Of a stretch of DNA of 64,000 nucleotides, positions 32,999 through 42,438 are shown piece by piece. Position 1 is the first letter of the stretch; every line of letters begins with the position of its first letter. The notes under the pieces are model-generated. The model worked only from the letters and a program-made list of their open reading frames with translations, did no database searches and had not been told where the DNA came from. Source of the DNA: Diphasiastrum complanatum (lineage: Eukaryota; Streptophyta; Lycopodiopsida; Lycopodiales; Lycopodiaceae). Position numbers and translations under genes: made by a program. The DNA lies in contig CM055108.1 of the NCBI GenBank assembly GCA_029204225.1, positions 14,351,744 through 14,415,743 of the forward strand, in the 5' to 3' direction.

Positions 32999-33204
32999 CA
33001 TATCAAATAGGGTTCCTTAAGGGGGTCAAAGTTACCATCCAAGATTCAGCACTAGGAGTTGCAGCCACCATCGTAGTACATCTCTTTGAAGTGGCCTAAC
33101 TTATAAGGGCAATAATTTTATTATTGATTTTCAAGTGTCTCACACCATCCTTGAAAATATGAACGTACTAGTGTGATCGAGCCACACTATGTTTGAAGGC
33201 ATGC

Positions 33205-33370
33205 ATTAGAAGTCATTGCAAGGTCCCGCAAGAGCCCTTCTTGTGGTCTATAGTGTCCTTTATAAGAGTAGCGCAAAGACCCACAAGAGCATTACTTACG
33301 GTCTCTAGCAAAGGCGAGTTCCGAGCCCTCGTAGAAGGGTGACCGCAAGGTCCCGCAAGAACATCACTTG
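33205..33370 (+). repeat. Degenerate tandem repeat
   Basis: Variants of GCAAGGTCCCGCAAGAGC followed by a CACTTGTGGTC-like segment occur about four times. I see no function. Confidence 0.5.
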
Positions 33371-33589
33371 TGGTTGTTAGAGATGTTGAAAAGGAGCAGT
33401 GCCACAACCTTCACGCTCGACTGCTTCCTGACTGCTCTCATGACTGCAAGCCATGATCTACCTTCTTGTACTTACATCTGCAATAATGTAAAATTGTATA
33501 TAGATGATGATCACACATCAGAGACAAAATCAGAGAGACAGATGCATTTTCTTAGAAATTTCAACTAGTTTTGCTATTTTGGTCATGTT

Positions 33590-33853
33590 TGTATATTTGG
33601 CAATTGAGGCCAATTTTCATATTAGACTTAGAGTTTGACTTTTCAAAGTTCTATTAGTCTAAAAGCTTTTGAATAAACACTTTTTGAAAGTGTGTGAAAG
33701 TGTAGTACACGAGTTTTAAAGATTCAAGTTTGAATGTGGAGACATTTGAATCTAGTCCACATTAATACTAGGGTTTTTGCTATGGAGGGAAACCAAACTC
33801 ATTAATGAGTCATGGATCTGCTATATATGGCTATACACTCATGGAAAGAGACA

Positions 33854-33935
<82 letters not shown>

Positions 33936-34135
33936 TCATGCTTATACATGAGCTCTCTGGGGTTCATCTATCCATTGGTGCACTATATTTGTGATATAAT
34001 CTTGTGTGTAGAATGCTTATTTTATGCTATTTTCGGATCCACACATGCGAAATACAATAGCTTATTGTTTTTGTATAGACAAAAATTTCATCATATCATT
34101 TGTTTGATGTTTGATCAGGTTCTGATTGAGTTTGC
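33590..34135 (+). repeat. 5' part of an older LTR interrupted by the gag-only element
   Basis: This stretch continues without interruption at 38688 if the inserted element and one TTTGC copy are removed. It then ends TTCTTCACA followed by the PBS-like TGGTATCAGATC (38806-38817). That makes it a probable LTR of another plus-strand copia family. Its beginning near 33590 (TTGTATATTTGGCAATTG) is an estimate from similarity to 8919-9080. Confidence 0.5.
33857..33932. repeat. TC microsatellite, 38 units
   Basis: An uninterrupted TC dinucleotide run of 76 bp. The Leu/Ser frames across it are not genes. Confidence 0.97.
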
Positions 34136-34837
34136 TGTGAAGAATTGCCAAAAATTGGCAAATCTAGCTTGATAAAAAACCATGTAGAACTTTGTAAATA
34201 TTGTGTATAATTGGGTTCCACACATGTAATGCCAAGATGCCATGTGGCAACCCACTCCTAATTTAGGTTAGGTCAAGTCCATAGAGTTGGTCATGTCATT
34301 TTGGTAGTGATTCCTAGTTTATAGGACCTAAGTCCTAGATTTAAGGTGAAAATTTGACCAACTAGCTATCTACCAAGCATGACTCTAGGAAATAGACTAG
34401 GGTTTCATTTTAGGGCAAGAAGAGTGAGTTAATATTCTTATTACATGCTGGAAAGCCACCTAAATTCAAGAAGAAAGTAGAATTTGCTATGGATTCCAAG
34501 CTCCCATAGTGAGAAGATAGAAAATTTTTGGAGCTCATTGGCAATCTCAAGCTAGTTCACTATGTACATTGAGTTTTTGTGATCCAAATGAAACCAAATC
34601 AATTTCTACTTGTTTATCAGGTTGAAGGCTGTAATACAGCCTGTATTACACACGTGTGGGCTCGGATTTCAATGTTGATCAATGCTTTTGATTGTGAATG
34701 CTTGTTGTTTGTCAAATTGCCAATCTAGATCAACTTTTTTGTGTCTAGTTTTTTGATAGAATGTTAAGCAAGCATCCAATCACTCTTGTGGATCTTTTGT
34801 AGATCTATTTATGGTCCTAAGGCACAGTACTTTCACA
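34136..34837 (+). repeat. 5' LTR of the gag-only element
   Basis: Begins TGTGAAGAATTGCC and ends TACTTTCACA. It contains the palindromic CACACGTGTG. Confidence 0.9.
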
Positions 34838-35276
34838 TGGTATCAGAGCCAAGTACAAGAGCATAAGCCATTGATCTAATGCAAATCCATTTTTAGCAAG
34901 TTTTGGTGCTAAAAACTAGTATTGAGAGGGCAAGCTAGAATCTTGATTTTGGTGAGGAGATTTGATCCCAAACTTGGTAGGGGTCCAAATCCATACTATC
35001 CACATGTGTGGGCACCTCTGAACCTGCATTTAATGCATGGTATTCATTCGATCCAAAGAAATTCAATTTGTGAGCTTTTGATGTAATTTTTGGTGAAAAT
35101 CTTAGGATAAGCTACCAAGATTGAGTGCCATTGATTAGATTTGACATAGGGTCATGAAGTCTAATTTATCTAGGCTGAAATCAAGTCCTCTAAACTTGTT
35201 TTACAGGTCTTGAAAGTACATCAAAAAGTGTGAGGGAGATTTAGTCATGTTATTGTCCAAAAATAGCCAAAATTGA

Positions 35277-35620
35277 CAAGATTTGATTGTAAGTAGATTT
35301 CACATCATCTTATCTTCATTCCAACTTTGTGAGGGAGTGCTAGAACTGAGATTATAAGTCCATTTGTTGGATTAGAAATCTAATTTGAGTGAAAAACTAC
35401 AAGAGAGAGACCTTAGTGAGTTTCTAGAGACAATCAAATTCATTTCTTGGCAAGATTTGTTTGAAAATAGTTTTCACTTCATCTTATCTTCATTCCAGCT
35501 TGGTGAGGGAGTGATAGAACTATGATTATAAGTCCATTTGTTGGATTAGAAATCAAATTTGAGTGAAACACTGCAAGTGTGAGACCTTTGTGAGTTTCAA
35601 GTCAATCAAATCTATTTCTT
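35277..35620 (+). repeat. Tandem duplication of about 174 bp in the leader
   Basis: The segments 35277-35450 and 35451-35620 are near copies, with common blocks CATCTTATCTTCATTCCA and GTCCATTTGTTGGATTAGAA. They lie in the untranslated leader between PBS and gag. Confidence 0.85.
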
Positions 35621-35642
35621 GTTTGTAGAAGTCACTAGTAAG

Positions 35643-37104
35643 ATGGGATCTGCTGGAGCATACCCTCTAGAAGCCAGTGAGAGGTTGAATTCTACAAATT
35701 ATGCTGTTTAGAAGGTTAGGATGGAGTCACTCTTGGTGCTCCAAGACCTTTATGAATTCTTGAATGAAGATGAAGATGAACCTCTAGGTGCACAAGAGTT
35801 AGCTAGACACAAGAAGAAATCTAGGCTTGCACTTCATTGTGTGAAGATGAATGTGAGCAATGATTTGTTGAGAGAAGTATCAGCTTGTACTAGTGCTAAA
35901 GAGGCTTGGGAGTCTTGAAAATCAATCTATGAGTATAGAAACACTTCTAGAGTTCTTATGCTTAGAAATCAAATTTTGCAAAGCATGAGGAGAAGTGAGG
36001 AGAGTGCACATGATTACGTACTCAGAATCAAGTCTCTAAATAGGGAGTTGGCTTCCATTAGAGAGAAGATTCATGATGGAGATCTTGTACAAATTGTCCT
36101 TATGCAAATTTGGTCCAAAATTTTGCCATCCAAGACACTTTGCCAACTATAGAAAAAACTTCATAGTGTATTAGTGGCTGAAGAGTGTAGGATGCTCCAT
36201 GCAAAATCTAGGATGAGTTCCTTGTCGTTGCAGGATGGTGATGAGAAAGCCAATTTCTCATTCAAGGGCAAAAAGAAGACCAATGGAAATAAGAAGTATC
36301 CAAAGGAGGCCAAAGAAGAGGATGATGCATCAAGCTCAAAGGACAAGTCCAAGCAGAAATGCTTCTTTTGTGGAAAGAAGGGGCATTATGCATCTGAATG
36401 CTGCAAGAGGATAAGAGCACAAGTGGAGGAGGAAAAACAAGGAAACCTTGCAAAGGAGGAGGATGATGATGAAGTAGATATATTCTTGATGGCATCTACA
36501 TCCTCACCAACAAACAATAGCAATTCAAGAGACAATAGGTGGATCGACAGTGGGGCTAGCTCCCACATGTCTTGTGAAAAGGACTTTTTCTCAACCTTAC
36601 ACTTTTTCAATGCTTCTAAAAAGTTTGTCTTTACTGCAATTGATGAAGAGTGTAGGATAGATGGTGTTGGCACCATCTATTTGTGTCTAGAATCCTCAAA
36701 ATGCATGGATTTAGAAAATGTCCTTTATGTACCATCAATCACCAAGATTATGCTTAGTGTTGATCTACTCTTAGAAAGTAGTTTGGATGTCCACTTTAAG
36801 CATGGTGTTTGCTTCATCTTGAAGAATGATGTTTGCATTGCAAAGGGATTTAAACATGGAAGATTGTTTAAGTTGGAAGCTAGTGTTGCTTTTGAAAGAA
36901 TGAGCTTGGCAAAGGAGGAGATCGCTCATGAGGAGATCTTGGCAAAGTGTGATCTTGCTTGCATTGAGGAGGAGCATCAAAAGGAGGAAGATCCTGAGGA
37001 TCAGCCTCAAAGCATGAGAGTTCCAAGGGAGTCCTCAATGACAATGGTCGAGTCATCAAATTGCACGCAAATTGTCCATTCAAGTGTGCATCTTGCAAGG
37101 TGGT
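35643..37104 (+). pseudogene. Gag and protease of the gag-only element, with stops
   Basis: From the ATG at 35643 (MGSAGAYPLEASERLN) the gag frame runs with stops near 35709, 35916 and 36148. It includes MESLLVLQDLYEFL, SACTSAKEAWES and RNQILQSMRRSEES. From 36174 a 310-residue frame contains the zinc knuckle CFFCGKKGHYASEC (a full CX2CX4HX4C) and WIDSGASSHMSC, the protease site with its catalytic Asp intact. DLENVLYVPSI and a pre-integrase-like GRLFKLE follow, and then similarity to pol stops. The stops are single codon changes in an otherwise good frame, so decay is mild. Confidence 0.85.
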
Positions 37105-37780
37105 GAGCATTGGAGAGTCTACTATCTTTGAATACTTTTTGGAAAGTAGTAGTAGACATGAGGTGACTTGTTTCTTACCTTTAAGATTTATGGTGTTTAT
37201 TACTTTGCATGACAAGACAATGAAATGGGATGTTTTGAAATCTACATTTGTTGTTGATAAAGCAATTTCATTGGAGAACTATTTTTGTAATAGTTTGAAT
37301 AGAGTCATAAAAGATGAAACATCATTTGTATTGGAAATCTTTGGATCCACATGCTCTGTGCATGATCATTCCAATGTAAGGACCAAATATTATCCTATTT
37401 CAATGATAAGAATAATGGTAGTGTTTTGCTCTTCAAGTAAAGATTGTAGAATCTACTTGTTTTCTACCAAAGAAGTTGTCAATGGTGGAAATGTGATCTT
37501 TCAAGAGTAGAATATTTGTAAACTTGAATAAGCACCTTTGGATCAACACTTTATTCAGTTCATTGATGGTTTGGAGTCAATTCAAGTAGAGGAGCAAGCT
37601 CAAGACCCGAGGACTCCAAGAAGAATCTTGAGTATCAAGATGGAGCCATATAGGCTCAATTATATGGATCAAGCAAGGCAAACAGTCTTTGACAACAATG
37701 TGTATGCACTTAATAGTTTAATTGATGTATCTTCAAGTGCACAAAATGCCTTGGAATCCATGGCTTGGCATGATGTATAG
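37061..37780 (+). other. Unidentified sequence in place of pol
   Basis: Two plus-strand frames (37061-37510, 149 residues; 37538-37780, 80 residues) follow the protease region. I recognise no integrase, RT or other domain. They could be captured host sequence or decayed pol. Confidence 0.4.
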
Positions 37781-37981
37781 TTTTTGAAGTGTGCTACATG
37801 ACACATTTATGGAACATCTTATGAGAGATCCTTTAAGAGGTGGTGAAAGATCCTTCATGGACATCATTATCTATTGGAGTCTCAAAAGTTCCTTGTTTGT
37901 AGTTGGATTTTTTAGACACTTCTACTAGCATTCATTCATCTAGCAAGATAGTTGTAGATAGATCAAGCTAAATTTGAGGAG

Positions 37982-38682
37982 TGTGAAGAATTGCCAAAAA
38001 TTGGCAAATCTAGCTTGATAAAAAACCGTGTAGAACTTTGTAAATATTGTGTATAATTGGGTTCCACACATGTAATGCCAAGATGCTACATGGAAAACCA
38101 CTCATAATGTAGGTTAGGTCAAGTCCATAGGGTTGGTCATGTCATTTTGGTAGTGATTCCTAGTTTATAGGACCTAAATCCTAGATTTAAGGTGAAAATT
38201 TGACCAACTAGCTATCTACCAAGCATGACTCTAGGAAATAGAATAGGGTTTCATTTTAGGGCAAGAAGAGTGAGTTAACTTCTTATTGCATGTTGGAAAT
38301 CCACCTAATTTCAAGAAGGAAGTCGAATTTGCTATGTATTCCAAGCTCCCATAGTGAGAAGATAGAAAATTTTTGGAGCTCATTGGCAATCTCAAGCTAG
38401 TTCACTATGTACATTGAGTTTTTGTGATCCAAATGAAACCAAATCGATTTCTACTTGTTTCTCAAGTTGAAGGCCGTACTACAGCCTATAGTACACATGT
38501 GTGGGCTCGTATTTCAATGTTGATCAATGCTTTTGATTGTGAATGCTTGTTGTTTGTCAAATTGCCAATCTAGATCAACTTTTTTGTGTCTAGTTTTTTG
38601 ATAGATTGTTAAGCAAGCATCCAATCACTCTTGTGGATATTTTGTAGATCCATTTATGGTCCTAAAGTACAGTACTTTCACA
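37982..38682 (+). repeat. 3' LTR of the gag-only element
   Basis: Same ends as the 5' LTR. Differences include a rearranged patch near 38080-38100 and CACATGTGTG in place of CACACGTGTG. Confidence 0.9.
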
Positions 38683-38817
38683 TTTGCATCTCTTTCATAG
38701 GTAGATGTTGGTTTTTCTACATGGGCAACGTTGGTAGAGTTGATCTATTTCTAACCAACGATCAGGTTATGGATTTGGATCTTAATTGGTCCCAAATTCT
38801 TCACATGGTATCAGATC
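38683..38817 (+). repeat. Right part of the interrupted LTR and its PBS
   Basis: It resumes at the second TTTGC and reads on to TTCTTCACA, followed by TGGTATCAGATC, one base from the standard primer site. Similar text around 38915-38965 and 33995-34060 (TGTAGAATG, TTATTTTATG) shows a further internal repeat. Confidence 0.5.
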
Positions 38818-39279
38818 TTGTGTTGTAGGGAAAGTTTAGGAAAATTGGACAAATGACATTTTGGAAGCCATAAATAGCAGAACATGTGTTTATCTCTTGA
38901 TATCTTGATTTTCTATGTGTAGAATGTTGATTTTATGGTTGATATAGGTTTCACAAATGTGAAGGAAAGCCTGATGCTACTATTGTACAGACATGGACAA
39001 TACCATACTGTATTTTTATGTCCATGATCAAATCTTAGTGATTTATGCAATTCTAGAATGCTAATCTTGATGAATTCTATCTTGTAACTAAATCTAGACG
39101 TGCACACCAAATTGGATCAAGATCTAAGATCCATTAGTTTTGTTTTGGACATGTAAATTTCACACTTGATGCCTTCGAATTTTGTATCTACGGTTGTCTT
39201 CGACACCTAATGACTCATCGATTGATCAACTGGATCTGTCATGACAAATGATCTAACACAGTGTTCCTAATTCACTAAG

Positions 39280-40270
39280 ACTTCCGCATCACTAACCGAC
39301 AACTCGAATGTGTCTCTCGACACTTTGAACTATCAATCCACGCGCCTCATATTTCTCCAACATAGACAATATCCCTTGTCGTACAACCATAGACTCGACT
39401 AGTTTGGCTTGGGAGTCATGGATATGGGTTTTGATGATAACCAATAGTAGGCCATCAATGGTGACCTTTTGCAGCTTGTGGAGAGCCAAGTGCACCTCCT
39501 TGTTGATCAGAGTAGGAAGTTGGTAAGGGATGGACAATATTAGTGTAGTAAATGCTCAAAAGATAATTGAAAGAGATTTTAGAGACACTGTCGGCTCAAG
39601 CAGAGCCCACGATCAAGCATCTTGTGCCCAATGAGGCTGATGCTCGTAGTATGGATCTATGATGGCTAATAATAGAACTCCATCATTGGTCAGTGTTAAA
39701 TGGGTGGTTGGATCAAGATAAATTCTGAACTCATTAGCGCAAGCAACACGTCTTCAAAGAGCTATCTCACTAAGAGGTAAGCTAAGCTCCTCGGATACTA
39801 ATTGATTTGTCAATCGTATCATCACAAGTATATCATCAATTGATTGGATGGTGAAGGAGTTAGAACATTCGAGGTAACAAACGCCTGGTTGATCCAATCA
39901 AAAGTTTGGAACTTCAGAGGAATGGAGGCTCCAAGTCTAGTAGCTTGAAGGATGCCCAAGGTGGGTTGGGTGAGCCATTGATTAAGCAACTCTAGTGGAT
40001 AGATGTAAAAGGGTGAGAATTCTATGAGCAAACTTCACTCATTTGGAGGCTTTGGCAGGAGGTGATTCACTCTCCTCCAACCCATCATTAATGCTTATAT
40101 TGGATAATGTTTTAGAATCAGAATCAGAATCAAAGCTAGAGGTCTCGCATGTCGTCTTTCCCTTGGTTTGTACCTTGCGCTCTTGCAAATGACCTCTTAG
40201 CTAGAGCACATCTTTGAGGGAAAGTTAGTAGCATTTCCCGGCCCTGAGGGCTATCAAGCTTGATTCAGAG
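39280..40270 (-). other. Possible decayed coding sequence, unidentified
   Basis: Minus-strand frames at 39292-39537, 39822-40031 and about 40040-40250 look protein-like: an amphipathic helical segment, and an acidic/Ser run DSDSDS. They share no motif I can name. They could be an accessory open reading frame of a retroelement. Confidence 0.35.
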
Positions 40271-40271
40271 C

Positions 40272-40273
<2 letters not shown>

Positions 40274-40307
<34 letters not shown>
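40274..40307 (+). repeat. Run of 34 G
   Basis: An uninterrupted G homopolymer, rare in plant DNA. It could form quadruplexes and its exact length is prone to sequencing error. A TA microsatellite of about 20 bp follows at 40421-40441. Confidence 0.95.
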
Positions 40308-40308
<1 letters not shown>

Positions 40309-40479
40309 GATGGAAGTCTTTGGGCCTTCGCTAGCCTTTATTTTAGGTTTGGGCCTAGATAAGTGGTTGATTGGGCATGAACTGGTAATCATGGAACGTA
40401 AACGATATATTCAAGTGATCTATATATATATATATATATATTTGCCAAGAGATAAGTGTTTCTAAAAGCTGGCGAGTGT

Positions 40480-40925
40480 AATTGAATTTTTTTATAGACA
40501 TCTTTCTATGGTCATAAAGGATTTTTGAAAGTAGATAGCCAAAGGAAGGGTTGTAAAAAGCACCTCCAAAAGAGTTGCAACTTTTTAGCACCTTTCAATA
40601 ATTTTAAATAGTTTTCAGCACTTGATTTGGATAACTTACATATCTATCCTTACATGACTCCAAATAGAAAAAAATTTGAGTGACATGTTTCTATGGTCAT
40701 ATAAAACTTTTTACAATAGACAACCCAAAAAACTATTGTTGAAATCATGGTGTTATACACTCAAATATGATACTTTCAGTTTTGGTGATATTTTATCAAC
40801 ACTTAGATGGGTAACTTTGGATGCACGTACCTATTTCTATAGACCTCAAAATTCCAAAAAAAAAAAAAATGTAGGCATGTTTCTAAAATCATATAGGATG
40901 TTTAAGAGCAGACATGCAAAAAATT
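40480..40925 (+). repeat. Diverged tandem repeat, period about 190 bp
   Basis: Three segments near 40490, 40680 and 40870 share the order GACAT..TTTCTATGGTCATA, then a TTTTT patch, then AGACA-CC-AAA. The third is more changed. The 83-residue frame across them is not a gene. Confidence 0.5.
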
Positions 40926-40929
40926 GAAT

Positions 40930-42430
40930 GTAAAATTCACAATAATGTAGTCCCATATATGAAAATATTGAAGTTTCATCAGTACCCCTAAATGTTTGAC
41001 ACATCAACTTTTACTTATAAGTTGATCAAAATGAAGGTCTCAAAATTTTTAATCAATAAATGTATATATGAAGAACATACATGTGAAAGGACTTAATGCG
41101 ATTCATCACAATTTATGAGATATGATTTTTTGAATAAGTGTTTGAAATGCACACTCTTGTGTGCATTTTGTGACGACATGAGTCATCAAAGATTATTTCC
41201 ATCAAGATTCTATTTTGGATCCGATTTATTCAAAACTAAAAACATCTCTAGAGAATTTCTCATAGGTAGTTGAATAATTTCAAATAACAAGAATCATTTT
41301 TATTAAGATTTAAAACAAATTAGAAAAACTCAAGAATTGGATTCTCAACGTAATCTCCAAATGATTTTATAGTGCATATATTTTTTTTCTTGTAGCATAA
41401 TAAATTTTGATGCCTTAGTTCACATGAAAGTTATTTTGGACCTCACATAGCTAGAGAGAGTAGATTGGACGATTGATTGTCAAAATTGTCAAGCAAATAT
41501 TCTTTCTAAAAGAATTGATAAGTTCAAAGCTAATTGGAATAGCTTCTATTGAAACTCTCTTTTCTATGGGTTATTTGGTAGAGGAAATCATGTTTGGCAC
41601 TTTGTCTATAGAGTGAACTTTACTCTCTAGCAGTTGCTATGTGTGATGAAAACATTATTGGTAGTTGTGACACCTTCAAACAATCTTAGAAATTTTATCT
41701 TTAGGATAAACTTCTTTAACATGATTTTGTTGATTGTTTTTCATTAGTTACTTCCTTGACTAATTCGTTGATTTTTTTTAAGCAATGAGAATTCCACAAT
41801 CTTAGAAACATCAAATACCAAAGTAGCACCTTAATAATCATGTTTATCACCTTAACAATAATGTTCATGCTCAATAATGGATTGAATTTTGTATTGGATA
41901 ATATTTTCATAGTTTCACTGGTTCATAGATCACATGTATCATGATATTGATATGCAAATTGGTTATCACCACTTGAATTTAGACTTCGCATGCATTGTTA
42001 TTCATATGGAACTTAATTTGTATACTTTAAAAGAAGAAATATATTAACAATTTCAGTAATATTTATTAATTTTTTGAAAATATGATTTTAGAACAAATTC
42101 AAAACAATATTGTCATTCTAGAACAACATTCATTACAATAATCATTTAATAATTAACCATGCAAAGTAACAATGAAAAATAAATTTTAAAATGTTGAAAA
42201 ATATTTCAAGAAGCAAATAGTATCAAAAAATGTAAATGAATTTAAAAATTTCATGTCAAAAAAGTTTGATATTCATATGCTCAAAATAGTCAGACGAGTA
42301 CACTATTTTATCAAGGTAATTGACATCTTTGGGTTTTTTTGGAGGAGGCTTAGCAGAAATAATGACAATCTCTTTCCGGTTTCCTCTACAGTTACAACAT
42401 TGTAATCTTGAATTGATACATCTGTAAACT
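40930..42430. other. AT-rich stretch without recognised features
   Basis: Strongly AT-rich, with only short frames. One edge of the element at 42439-48420 may lie near 42300, but I see no clear terminal repeat. Confidence 0.5.
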
Positions 42431-42438
42431 CCCCTGTG

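Larger units (their letters stand above)
32211..33590. other. Non-coding stretch with hairpin and degenerate repeats
   Basis: There is no recognisable gene. It contains a perfect 25-bp inverted repeat (32937-32998) and a degenerate tandem repeat (33205-33370). Confidence 0.5.
34136..38682 (+). mobile_element. Complete gag-only LTR retrotransposon (TR-GAG-like)
   Basis: Two LTRs of about 702 bp (34136-34837 and 37982-38682) are bounded by identical TTTGC target duplications (34131-34135 and 38683-38687). The 5' LTR is followed at once by the PBS TGGTATCAGAGCC (34838-34850), and the 3' LTR is preceded by AATTTGAGGAG. The 4547-bp element encodes gag and a protease motif but no integrase, RT or RNase H. 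It must have been mobilised by another element. The LTRs differ at a modest number of positions, so the insertion is not very recent. The layout matches the non-autonomous class named TR-GAG in other plants. Confidence 0.88.
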
